This document shows positions 1-7,877 of a DNA stretch of 64,000 nt, one piece after another. The stretch's first letter is position 1. Each line of letters starts with the position of its first letter. The stretch comes from Mycobacteroides chelonae CCUG 47445 (lineage in GTDB: Bacteria > Actinomycetota > Actinomycetes > Mycobacteriales > Mycobacteriaceae): the NCBI RefSeq assembly GCF_001632805.1, contig NZ_CP007220.1, positions 4,774,001 to 4,838,000 of the forward strand. Reading direction: 5' to 3'. The position numbers and the translations under genes are program-made. The notes under the pieces are model-generated. The model worked only from the letters and a program-made list of their open reading frames with translations, was not told where the DNA came from and did not search any database.

Positions 1-324
1 ATTGTCTTCTTCGGAGAAGAGTCCCGTGGGCATGATCCCGGCGTTGTTCACCAACGTGTCGAGCAGTCCGAGCTGCGCTTCGGCTCTGTCGAGAAACGCC
101 GCGAAGGACTCTCGGTTGGTGACGTCGACCGGAAGTCCGCATACATGGCCGCCGGTGGCACGGGACAGCTCCAGCGCCGTCCTCTCGGCGAGGTCTGCGT
201 CGATATCGCCGATCGCGACCTTGGCGCCGGCGCGCAGGAACGCTTCCCCCGTGGCCCGGCCAATTCCGCGAGCACCTCCGGTTATCGCTACAGTTCTACG
301 AACATTGTTGTGGCGTTGCGTCAT
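1..324 (-). CDS. Short-chain dehydrogenase/reductase, partial (runs off left edge)
   Basis: The first 108 codons of an SDR; the remainder lies outside the window. The protein begins MTQRHNNVRRTVAITGGAR and carries the NAD(P)-binding glycine motif TGGARGIG at about residues 15-22, an acidic residue after beta-2 (GDIDAD) and the NNAG motif near residue 96. The catalytic Ser-Tyr-Lys part is not in the window. Its ATG overlaps the end of the upstream SDR gene by 29 bp, so it is probably the seventh gene of the operon that begins at the flavin monooxygenase. The substrate is unknown; an alcohol or ketone produced by the upstream oxygenases is a reasonable inference. Confidence 0.85.
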   Translation of the reverse strand, partial: MTQRHNNVRRTVAITGGARGIGRATGEAFLRAGAKVAIGDIDADLAERTALELSRATGGHVCGLPVDVTNRESFAAFLDRAEAQLGLLDTLVNNAGIMPTGLFSEEDN

Positions 325-1204
325 CCGATTTCTTTTCATTGAGAGGGGCAGTTGCCGTGCCGGTAGGCGCGGTCTGAGCGCTGATCATCGCGGTGAGCGC
401 GGGATGGCGCTGAATGGCTCGGTCGGCAAGAATCACCAACGGACGCAGATCCAACAACGCCGGCACCCACCACGGTGCGTACACGCGCCGGGCACGTCCT
501 TGAATGCCGCGCACGATTGCCGCGGCCGCCCGCGATACCGGTATTGGCTTGGCAAGAATCTTTGGGAAGGTTGCCATCACCGCACCGAGTCCGGTCGAGG
601 TCAACTTCTGTGCCAGATCGGTGTCCACGAGTCCGAAGTAGGCGAGGCCCACATCAATTCGCTTGTGATACAGCTCGATGCGCAGTGCACGGGCGAAGGC
701 TTCCACCCCAGCTTTGGAGGCAACGTAGGCGCTGATGGTTGGCCCGGGGATCACGGACGCGATCGAGGATACGATCAATATGTAGCCGTCGCGCGGGGCG
801 AGATGCGGCAATGCGCCATGGACGGTGCGATACACGCCCAGCAAGTTCACTTGGATGACTTGCTCAAACTGTTCGGGTTGTGTCCCTGCGACCGGCGCGG
901 CGTGTCCGGCGATACCCGCATTAGCCACCACCGCGTCAAGTCGACCAAAATGCGCCGCGGCACATATCATCGCGTCACAAATCGACGCATCGGATGTGAC
1001 ATCGCCTTCAAAGGCGGCCGCCTGATCTCCAAGCCGGACGGCCAGGCGGCGCACAGCGTCGGTGTCGCGGTCGATGAGCGCCACGCGAGCGCCACCCGCG
1101 ACGAGCTCCTGCGCTACTTCCGCGCCGATGCCGTGCCCCGCCCCGGTGATCGCGACCACTTGACCGACGAGAGATGGTCGGGATCGCCCTATGAGCCTCT
1201 TCAC
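296..1204 (-). CDS. Short-chain dehydrogenase/reductase
   Basis: A complete 302-residue SDR using a GTG start. It has the cofactor motif TGAGHGIG near residue 20, an acidic residue after beta-2 (LIDRD, suggesting NAD preference), VVANAG near residue 92, and the catalytic Ser and YxxxK (SSIAS, then YVASK). The C-terminal 60 residues extend beyond the usual fold and include a hydrophobic stretch (WWVPALLDLRPLVILA) that may associate with the membrane. It starts 5 bp after the rubredoxin stop and overlaps the next SDR, so it is cotranscribed. Family membership is certain; the alcohol substrate is not identifiable from sequence. Confidence 0.9.
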   Translation of the reverse strand: MKRLIGRSRPSLVGQVVAITGAGHGIGAEVAQELVAGGARVALIDRDTDAVRRLAVRLGDQAAAFEGDVTSDASICDAMICAAAHFGRLDAVVANAGIAGHAAPVAGTQPEQFEQVIQVNLLGVYRTVHGALPHLAPRDGYILIVSSIASVIPGPTISAYVASKAGVEAFARALRIELYHKRIDVGLAYFGLVDTDLAQKLTSTGLGAVMATFPKILAKPIPVSRAAAAIVRGIQGRARRVYAPWWVPALLDLRPLVILADRAIQRHPALTAMISAQTAPTGTATAPLNEKKSDDATPQQCS

Positions 1205-1209
1205 GTCCG

Positions 1210-1392
1210 TCAGCTGCGTTCGAGTTCGATCATGACGAAATCAGTCTTGGCCACTCCACAGTCGGGGCAGCACCAGTCCTCAGGTATGTCCTCCCATCGC
1301 GTGCCTGGTGCGATCCCGTCTTCGGGCCACCCCAGCGCCTCGTCGTACTCGAAGCCGCACTGCACGCATTGGTACAGCTTGTAGGAATCCAT
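1210..1392 (-). CDS. Rubredoxin
   Basis: A 60-residue one-iron electron carrier. The two iron-binding knuckles are visible as CVQCGF (residues 9-14) and CCPDCG (about 41-46), with the aromatic core ([24 protein letters not shown]) typical of alkane-hydroxylase-type rubredoxins. The start has a good ribosome binding site (GAAGGA, 7 nt before ATG). In actinobacteria such rubredoxins usually pass electrons to an integral-membrane alkane hydroxylase, sometimes to other oxygenases. No AlkB or rubredoxin reductase is in the window, so the partner could be the P450 at 3263-4714 or an unseen protein. Confidence 0.95.
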   Translation of the reverse strand: MDSYKLYQCVQCGFEYDEALGWPEDGIAPGTRWEDIPEDWCCPDCGVAKTDFVMIELERS

Positions 1393-1420
1393 CGTTGTGT
1401 CCTTCTGCTACTCGCGTGTG

Positions 1421-2362
1421 CTACTCGGGAATCCCGGTGGGAGAGGTCAAATACTCATGCCGATCGAGTTCCGTGGTGAGTTGACAGGCGATGTTGTCCA
1501 CTGCCCGATTGGCGGCCCAGGTCAACCCGGCCATGACGTGAAACACGTGCCCCTGACCGGGGTGTTCGGTGTAATGCACACGCACATTGGCCTTTTGTGC
1601 CCGGCGCGCCAGGTCGCGGGCGTCGTCGAGCAGCAGGTCGCGGCCGGAGGCCTCGACCACCATCGGCGGTAGACCATGAAGGCTCCGCTGCAGGAGTTGC
1701 AGTGAGCTCGTATCGGCACTTTCGTGCGTGTATGCATCGAAGAATCGGCGTATGAGCCCCACAGTGAGAATTGGATCGGTGGCAGCATTCGTTCTGGTCG
1801 CCAGCGCCGCTACATCGTGTTCTATTGGCGGGCAGATCAATCCCACGGCCGCCGGCAACGGTAGGTTCAACTCGTCCCGTGCCCCGATCGCCAACATCAG
1901 CGTCAGAGCGGCACCGGCTGAATCACCTACTACCAGAATCTGACTGCCGGCCCACCCGTCGTCCAACAGTGCGCGGTACGCCGAAACCACATCCTCGAAT
2001 GCTGCAGGGCATGGATGTTCCGGGGCCAGCCGATAGGCCAGAACATAGGCAGAGACGTTGCACGCGTGGGCAAGTCGTGCCACCAGTGCACGATGGCTGG
2101 TGCGCGACCCCGTTGCATACCCGCCGCCATGGAGGTAAAGGATGATTGCGTCACTGCGTGCGCCACGCGGTGTGTGGAGGTCGGCGGCGACTCCGCCGAG
2201 CACGCGGGGAGATACGGCCACACCGGACGGGATGGGTGAATGGGCGGTAGTCCAGTCGACGCGGTGCCGGATCGCGGGCCACTCTGCTGACGGGCTGAAT
2301 GTCCAGCGTGCCGCCAGACGTACGAGCGGCCTAAGCACCGATGCTGGGATAGGTATATTCAC
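1421..2362 (-). CDS. Alpha/beta-hydrolase, hormone-sensitive-lipase family (LipR-like)
   Basis: A 313-residue serine hydrolase. The HSL oxyanion motif HGGG (LYLHGGGYATGS) precedes the nucleophile elbow GDSAG (VVGDSAGAA); the Asp is likely in SGRDLLLDD and the His in PGQGHVFH. The GTG start is supported by AAAGGAG about 9 nt upstream. It lies between an SDR and a rubredoxin in a compact operon headed by a flavin monooxygenase. The mymA operon of M. tuberculosis has a similar monooxygenase-lipase-SDR set, which suggests hydrolysis of an ester made by Baeyer-Villiger oxidation. That role is inferred. Confidence 0.92.
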   Translation of the reverse strand: MNIPIPASVLRPLVRLAARWTFSPSAEWPAIRHRVDWTTAHSPIPSGVAVSPRVLGGVAADLHTPRGARSDAIILYLHGGGYATGSRTSHRALVARLAHACNVSAYVLAYRLAPEHPCPAAFEDVVSAYRALLDDGWAGSQILVVGDSAGAALTLMLAIGARDELNLPLPAAVGLICPPIEHDVAALATRTNAATDPILTVGLIRRFFDAYTHESADTSSLQLLQRSLHGLPPMVVEASGRDLLLDDARDLARRAQKANVRVHYTEHPGQGHVFHVMAGLTWAANRAVDNIACQLTTELDRHEYLTSPTGIPE

Positions 2363-2414
2363 CGACGAACACTCCTTTCTATCGCAGGATTTTTCGACGC
2401 AAACCGTCAGGTTG

Positions 2415-3266
2415 TCATCCGCCGGACAACGCGTTGAGCACGCGGCGCCCGATCGGCATTGCTGGCCGCACCAGACTGAAATAGTGCACGGGCAGCGCGG
2501 TTCCGATCATGTTCAGCAGGTGCGCATCGGGTCCGACCAGTACGCGTGCACGACCCCGTTCGATGCCCTTGTGGATGACCTCGGCGGCCTTCTCCGGAGA
2601 AGTGCGTGCCATGGCCGTGAAGTTGCGGTGAAACAACTCCGGATCCGTGTTACCGAGTGCGTCGACATGAACCCGCCCGGCGCGGGTGATCGGCGTGTTG
2701 ATGCCGCCGGGGTGCACGGTGAGCGCATGAACGCCCGTGCCGTGCAGTTCGTGACGCAACGACTCGGTGTATCCGCGGACCGCGAATTTCGATGCGCAGT
2801 AGGCGGACTGGGTGGGGAATGCAATGAGACCGAGCAAGCTGGAAAGATTGACTACGGTTCCCGATCGCTGGGCGATCAAATGGGGAAGGAACGCCACGGT
2901 TCCGTGGACGACACCCCAGAAGTTGATGTCTATCAACCACTTGTCGTCCTCGTAATTAGAATCAGCGGCGTTCTGCGACACCACGACTCCGGCGTTGTTG
3001 ATCACCGCCGCCAAAGGCTTTGGCGCCCAGTCGGTTACTTCCTTAGCCCAGGCAAGTTGGGCATCACGGTCGCGCACATCGAGCACCCGTGACAGGTTCG
3101 GTGTCGATAGCTGAGCCAGTGTGTCCTGTAATCCGTCGGCATTCCAGTCCGTCAATGCCAGCGGGCAGCCAAGACGTGAAAAGCGCCGCGCCAGTGCGCG
3201 GCCTATCCCCGACCCGGCTCCGCTGATGACAACGGTGCGTCCGGCGACCTTCGTGCCCGAGCTCAT
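2415..3266 (-). CDS. Short-chain dehydrogenase/reductase
   Basis: A 283-residue SDR. The ATG at 3266 is chosen because it forms an ATGA overlap with the end of the upstream P450 and gives the usual short N-terminus before the cofactor motif SGAGSGIG. A further upstream in-frame ATG would add 64 residues of poor composition. NNAG (VINNAGVVV), catalytic Ser (NLSSLLG) and YCASK are all present. The C-terminus (HYFSLVRPAMPIGRRVLNALSGG) resembles mycobacterial SDRs paired with Baeyer-Villiger monooxygenases. It is likely to oxidise or reduce the product of the neighbouring oxygenases. Confidence 0.92.
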   Translation of the reverse strand: MSSGTKVAGRTVVISGAGSGIGRALARRFSRLGCPLALTDWNADGLQDTLAQLSTPNLSRVLDVRDRDAQLAWAKEVTDWAPKPLAAVINNAGVVVSQNAADSNYEDDKWLIDINFWGVVHGTVAFLPHLIAQRSGTVVNLSSLLGLIAFPTQSAYCASKFAVRGYTESLRHELHGTGVHALTVHPGGINTPITRAGRVHVDALGNTDPELFHRNFTAMARTSPEKAAEVIHKGIERGRARVLVGPDAHLLNMIGTALPVHYFSLVRPAMPIGRRVLNALSGG

Positions 3267-4714
3267 GACTGCGCCGAGACGATCGGCGGCGCATCCGTGC
3301 GGCGGCGCAGGATCATTGGTAGACCGCCTTTGGGCCGCAGCGTCGTCACGCCCTCCTCCTGCACCGTCCAGCCCGGCTGGGAATCGAGAATGTAGCGCTG
3401 GCCGACCACGGCGGCAATCAGCGTGCCCTCCATGAGCGCGAACTGCGAGCCGATACAAATCCGCCGGCCCCCACCGAACGGGACGTAGGCGCCCCGTGGT
3501 CTGTCCTTGCCGATGCCCGGCATGAAGCGGCTGGGATCGAACCGAGTCGGCTCCGGCCAGATGGCGGCGTCCCGGTGGACCTCATGGGTTAGAACCACCA
3601 CGATCGAACCCTTCCGCACACGGTAGCCGCCGAGGACGTCGTCCTGCTGGGCGCGGCGCATCGACAGGTACACCGGTGGGTGGATGCGCAATGCCTCACT
3701 GAAACAGGCCTTGGTCCACGGCAGTCGCTCGACGTCGTCCGCGGTGGGTGGCCGCCCCTCCAGCACCGTGTCGATCTCGTCCAACATCCGCTGCCGGGCA
3801 GCGGGATTCTCCGCCAACAGATGCCAGAACCAGCTCAGTCCTGAGCCGGTGGTCTCGTGCCCGGCACCGAGGAACGTCAGTGCCTGGGCCATGACTTCGG
3901 GATGAGTCAATTTCTGGTCGCCGTCCTGAGCATCGAGCAACATCGCCAGAAAGTCATCGGTCGGTGCGTCAGGGTTCTTGGCTCGGGCATTGATCTGGCG
4001 CTGCATCAGGTCGTCCATGAGTGCCACCCGGCTGGCTATCCTGCGCGATTTCCAGTGCGCCCGTGCCGCACGACCCAAACCGATCCCCGGGATCGCGTGC
4101 AAGAGCCAAGTAAATGACGAGGCACCGATTGTGAGCATGTCCTCGAGGACTACGGCGATGGCCTCACCGGTCCGGGCGATTTCGTCGTCGGTCAGCTGCG
4201 CGCCGAACAAGGTCTGCGCCGCGATCTCCAGTGTGACCCGCATCATCTCATTCGAGATAACCGCAGGGCCACCGTCCGATATCGACTCCCACCGGTAGAC
4301 CATGTCGAGTGCGCACTGGGTCATGGTGGCGGCGAACGGATCGAGACGCCGTTTAGCGAACATCGGATTGATCATTCGCCGGTCGCGCTGCCATCGGTCA
4401 CCGGTACTGGTCACCAGCCCCGTCCGCAGACCCAGCGCCGGAACCTCGTACTCCTCCCCCTTGGGATAGATGTCCTGTTTGGCGATGAAGACGCGCTCTG
4501 CTTCGGCCGCGCGGCTGACGAAGACTATTTCGAGCCCAGGGCCCACAGCTCTGATTGTCGGGCCCAGTTTCTCGAACAGCCCATGCAGCTCCGGCACGAT
4601 GTTGCGCTGCATCGCCCACAGCAATGCGGGAAGTCGGTACACCGGGAGGGTCGGAGGCAGGGACCGCGGTGTCTGGCCCTCAACGCGTGATTCGTTGTCG
4701 ATGGTCATGCTCAT
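3263..4714 (-). CDS. Cytochrome P450 monooxygenase
   Basis: A 483-residue P450. The oxygen-binding I-helix AGHETTGSGLSW, the ExxR helix (EALRIHPP) and the heme loop FGGGRRICIG with Cys420 as thiolate ligand are intact. The long N-terminus (PVYRLPALLWAMQRNIVPELHGLF) and length put it in the larger bacterial class that includes fatty-acid and terpenoid hydroxylases. Start and stop overlap its neighbours by 1 bp (TGATG with the monooxygenase stop) and 4 bp (ATGA with the SDR), so translation is coupled. Redox partners are not encoded here apart from the rubredoxin. Substrate unknown; a hydrophobic carbon chain is the natural guess. Confidence 0.95.
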   Translation of the reverse strand: MSMTIDNESRVEGQTPRSLPPTLPVYRLPALLWAMQRNIVPELHGLFEKLGPTIRAVGPGLEIVFVSRAAEAERVFIAKQDIYPKGEEYEVPALGLRTGLVTSTGDRWQRDRRMINPMFAKRRLDPFAATMTQCALDMVYRWESISDGGPAVISNEMMRVTLEIAAQTLFGAQLTDDEIARTGEAIAVVLEDMLTIGASSFTWLLHAIPGIGLGRAARAHWKSRRIASRVALMDDLMQRQINARAKNPDAPTDDFLAMLLDAQDGDQKLTHPEVMAQALTFLGAGHETTGSGLSWFWHLLAENPAARQRMLDEIDTVLEGRPPTADDVERLPWTKACFSEALRIHPPVYLSMRRAQQDDVLGGYRVRKGSIVVVLTHEVHRDAAIWPEPTRFDPSRFMPGIGKDRPRGAYVPFGGGRRICIGSQFALMEGTLIAAVVGQRYILDSQPGWTVQEEGVTTLRPKGGLPMILRRRTDAPPIVSAQS

Positions 4715-6315
4715 CAGTTCACCGCCCGTTTCTGTGTTGTCGACGTGCCCCTGCGTGAAAGCGCCGCCTCGGGTTCGCCGAACCGGTAATCTCCTAGATC
4801 GAAATGCTTACTACGCCAATATGTTTCAACCGTCGTGTTGGGGCGCAGCGGGACATCGCCGTGTTCTGTGAAGTAGTAGCTGTTCGATAATGAGCAGCTG
4901 TCTTGCCAAAACACCTGGCGTCCGCGGCGCGAGATCATCTCGGCAAAGAACCGGTCGTTGGCTTCCTGGGTGATCTCGACGCGGGTGTGCCCGGCTGCCC
5001 GCGCGTGCTGTAGGCAGCGCAGGATATGGGTCGTTTGAGCTTCGATGAGGGTGAAGTAGGACGCGCCGTTGTACCCATAAGGCCCGAACATCGAGAAGTG
5101 GTTGGGGAAACCGGGGACACTCACCCCGTGATAGGCCTGGAATCGGTGCTCGTGCCACCACTGACAGAGCTTGACCCCGTCGCGCCCCCGGACGGTGTAG
5201 GTCGGCATCGAGCCTTCGTCAAACACCTTGAATCCCGTGGCCAAGATGAGCACGTCGAGGTCGTGGGCGATGCCGTCTGCAGTGTGCACGCCGTCGGCGC
5301 TGACATGGGTGATCGAGTTCGTTTCGAGATGGACATTCTCGCGATTGAACGTGGCGTAGTACTGGTTGTGGAAGCTTGGGCGCTTGCATCCCGGTGCGTA
5401 CCGGGGGATCAATTTCTCCTGCACCACTGGGTCATTCACCTGGCTACGGATGTACTTGGTGGCCAGGCCCGCCAAGTGCCTACTCCCCGGGATCGATTTG
5501 TAGTAATGCCCCGCCACCGGGAAGGTGACTTCGACAAATGCCTGACTGACCATCCGGACGGCTGATTGACACCCCGGTAGGTAGCGCAGAATCCAACGAC
5601 CCCACCGTGACAAACGAAAGTCCGGCTTCGGCAGACACCAGATCGGTGTGCGTTGGAAGACCGTCAGATGTGCGACATCGGACCCTATCGCGGGGATGAT
5701 CTGTACCGCTGAGGCACCGGTCCCGATGATACCGACCTTCTTGCCGGACAACGTCTGGGAGTGATCCCAACGCGCGGTGTGCATCGTGATGCCGGCGAAG
5801 GTATCCACACCGTCGATGTCCGGCTTCTTCGGGGCGGTCAACACACCGGTTGCGTTGACAACGTAACGCGCGGTCAGCTCCCCGCCCCCATTGATCGAAA
5901 GCCGCCAGAGATTCGAGTCCTCGTCGTAGACAGCAGCGATAATCGTGGTGGAGAACCGGGTACTGCGACGCAGGTCGTACTTGTCCGCGCAATACCCTGC
6001 GTAGTCTTTGAGCTCTCCGCCCAGTGCATAACTGCGCGACCAGTCCGGCCGCTTCTCGAAAGAGAACTGATAGCTGAACGACGGAATATCCACGGCCACA
6101 CCCGGGTAGGTGTTCCAGTACCACGTTCCGCCGACATCGGCGCCCGCTTCCACTATCAGGAAGTCACGAAACCCGGCCTGCCGCAGCTTGATCGCGAATC
6201 CAATGCCAGATAATCCCGCACCGACGATCACGACCTCATGATCAGGCGATGCCTGTGTGTCAGGGCCTGGGCGTTCGGTCGCAGGTTCCGACCGTGCCAA
6301 AACGTCTCGCTGCAT
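4714..6315 (-). CDS. Flavin-containing monooxygenase, Baeyer-Villiger type
   Basis: A 533-residue FAD- and NADPH-dependent monooxygenase. FAD Rossmann motif VGAGLSG is at residues 31-37, the Baeyer-Villiger fingerprint FAGITMHTARW at 173-183, and the second (NADPH) Rossmann motif GTGAS near 198. ATG 6315 is preferred over an ATG 120 bp upstream because GGAGG sits 4 nt before it and the upstream extension would overlap the divergent TetR promoter. It heads the operon and lies opposite a TetR gene, the usual layout for an inducible oxygenase. It is related to the MymA (Rv3083) type. The enzyme would turn a ketone into an ester or oxidise a heteroatom. Confidence 0.93.
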   Translation of the reverse strand: MQRDVLARSEPATERPGPDTQASPDHEVVIVGAGLSGIGFAIKLRQAGFRDFLIVEAGADVGGTWYWNTYPGVAVDIPSFSYQFSFEKRPDWSRSYALGGELKDYAGYCADKYDLRRSTRFSTTIIAAVYDEDSNLWRLSINGGGELTARYVVNATGVLTAPKKPDIDGVDTFAGITMHTARWDHSQTLSGKKVGIIGTGASAVQIIPAIGSDVAHLTVFQRTPIWCLPKPDFRLSRWGRWILRYLPGCQSAVRMVSQAFVEVTFPVAGHYYKSIPGSRHLAGLATKYIRSQVNDPVVQEKLIPRYAPGCKRPSFHNQYYATFNRENVHLETNSITHVSADGVHTADGIAHDLDVLILATGFKVFDEGSMPTYTVRGRDGVKLCQWWHEHRFQAYHGVSVPGFPNHFSMFGPYGYNGASYFTLIEAQTTHILRCLQHARAAGHTRVEITQEANDRFFAEMISRRGRQVFWQDSCSLSNSYYFTEHGDVPLRPNTTVETYWRSKHFDLGDYRFGEPEAALSRRGTSTTQKRAVN

Positions 6316-6336
6316 TGCGCCTCCGTTGCGGGGTGA

Positions 6337-6380
6337 ATGATTAACATCATCAACATTTTTCGTCGATTTGTCAATCAAAT
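6337..6380. promoter_or_regulatory. Candidate TetR operators between monooxygenase and tetR
   Basis: The 113-bp divergent region holds two short inverted repeats: ATGAT-TAAC-ATCAT at 6337-6350 and ATTTG-TCAAT-CAAAT at 6366-6380. They are AT-rich islands in GC-rich DNA and sit where a TetR protein encoded at 6429 would control both directions. The palindromes are seen directly; the binding is inferred from layout. Confidence 0.4.
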
Positions 6381-6428
6381 GATGATTTCCGCAGCTTAGA
6401 CCGCCGCACGAGGCGCTAGCATGTGGGC

Positions 6429-7055
6429 ATGGCACGCAAGAGCACGAAGGGGCGGACCGAGGCCGGCACGGCCGAACGCATTCTGGACGGCGCGTTACGT
6501 GCTGCAGAAGAGCACGGAATACGCCACCTGACGATGGACCTCATCGCCAAATACGCCGGCGTTGCGCGCGTGACGATCTACGGTCACTACCCCAACAAAG
6601 ATGCAATCGTCGCGGCCATCGTGGAGCGCGAACTGTCCAGCATCCTGGCGATGCTGGAGCCGATGACCGAGACCGACACCGAGCCCATGGAGCGGTACGT
6701 TGAGATGTTCGTATTCGGATACGAGTGGTTGCGCGATCATGTGCTGCTACAGCGGCTCATTCGCACCGAACCGGAAACGATCCTGCCGTACGCGGCCTAC
6801 GAAAGCCCCTTCTTGGCAGTTGGAAGACACCACATATCCGGTTGGATGGCAAAGGCATTCGCCGATGCAGGCGGCGAGCACGAGGTAGCCGATTTCGACG
6901 ACGCAGCCGAACTCGCTGTGCGCATCACGCAATCGCTCGTCCTCAGTCCCGTCTCACGCTACGATCTCTCCGACACCCAGCAGGTGCGCGAGATCGCTTG
7001 GAACTGGCTGATTCCCGCAATTTCTCGCGTTGTAGGTGTTGCGCCGGTTCGCTAG
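6429..7055 (+). CDS. TetR/AcrR family transcriptional regulator
   Basis: About 208 residues. The N-terminal helix-turn-helix (MDLIAKYAGVARVTIYGHYPNKDAIV, about residues 35-60) is typical of TetR repressors; the C-terminal ligand domain is not assignable. ATG 6429 and GTG 6423 are both possible starts. It is divergent from the monooxygenase operon, with palindromes in between, so it most likely controls that operon and itself in response to a hydrophobic ligand. It ends 1 bp before the stop of the convergent second TetR gene. Confidence 0.9.
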   Translation: MARKSTKGRTEAGTAERILDGALRAAEEHGIRHLTMDLIAKYAGVARVTIYGHYPNKDAIVAAIVERELSSILAMLEPMTETDTEPMERYVEMFVFGYEWLRDHVLLQRLIRTEPETILPYAAYESPFLAVGRHHISGWMAKAFADAGGEHEVADFDDAAELAVRITQSLVLSPVSRYDLSDTQQVREIAWNWLIPAISRVVGVAPVR

Positions 7056-7056
7056 G

Positions 7057-7692
7057 TCAGCTCGCCGATCTCACCGTAGCCGCGGCTCGCTCGAAACACC
7101 CGATCAGGTCGAGGCGTGTGATCGTCCACATCCGGTCCACCGCATCCTCATTCGCCGTGAACCTCAGCATCGCAAGCCCTCGCATCGCAGCCAGCGCGGT
7201 GACAAACGCACCAGCAGAGCCTTCTGAGAGCGCAAACCTCGGGATGTACCGCGTGGCGATCAGTCGAATGTTCGCATTGAGTTCACGGTCGAAGCGCCGC
7301 AGGTGTGTCCGGATGTCTGGGTCGGTCCGTCCTGCCACCCATAGCTCGATGGCGGCGGTAAACAAAGGCCCGCGATGGAATTCCCACAGCCGATCGAGCA
7401 GCATTTCGAGGTTGTCGGTGTCGTCGCCAAGCATCGGTGCCAACGAATGCTCGACTTCATCGGTCATTCGCTGCGCCAGATGATCGAGAGACTGGACCAG
7501 CAGGTCTGCCTTGGAGACGAAATAGTGCGATTGTGCGCCACGCGATACCCCGGCGAGGCGCACAATCTCATTGGTGGTCAGTCGGGTGTAGCCATCCTTG
7601 ATCAGTGTCTGAATGGTCGCGTCCATCAACGCCGCCCGCGTGCTGGCCCGCCGCTCGGCCTGGCTCCTCCGGCTAGTTGCTGGTGTGCTCAT
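7057..7692 (-). CDS. TetR/AcrR family transcriptional regulator
   Basis: A 211-residue TetR-type protein: the helix-turn-helix spans roughly residues 40-65 (TNEIVRLAGVSRGAQSHYFVSKADLL), followed by a helical ligand domain (ELWVAGRTDPDIRTHLRRFDREL) common in mycobacterial TetRs. It is convergent with the other TetR and lies downstream of the beta-oxidation operon on the same strand, with 185 bp between the mce stop and its start. It could control that operon, its own promoter, or genes elsewhere; the sequence does not decide. Confidence 0.9.
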   Translation of the reverse strand: MSTPATSRRSQAERRASTRAALMDATIQTLIKDGYTRLTTNEIVRLAGVSRGAQSHYFVSKADLLVQSLDHLAQRMTDEVEHSLAPMLGDDTDNLEMLLDRLWEFHRGPLFTAAIELWVAGRTDPDIRTHLRRFDRELNANIRLIATRYIPRFALSEGSAGAFVTALAAMRGLAMLRFTANEDAVDRMWTITRLDLIGCFERAAATVRSAS

Positions 7693-7877
7693 CGACGCCC
7701 TGCCCCTTACCGTCCGCTACCGCAGTAACAAACGTGCCATCCTGTTTCTATTGAGCATACCGCCATTACACTCATGTTGGTATCAACCCGACTACGCAGT
7801 CAGAAGCGCAGACGATAAGCATTCCTGCACGTATACATGTTGCACCCGATGAAACACGCAACACGATCGCCGATGTG

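Noticed and set aside
2..1384. Long plus-strand open frame of 460 codons
   Set aside because: It lies antisense to two SDRs and the rubredoxin, has Arg/Ser/Pro-rich composition and no family pattern; the minus-strand genes explain the DNA.
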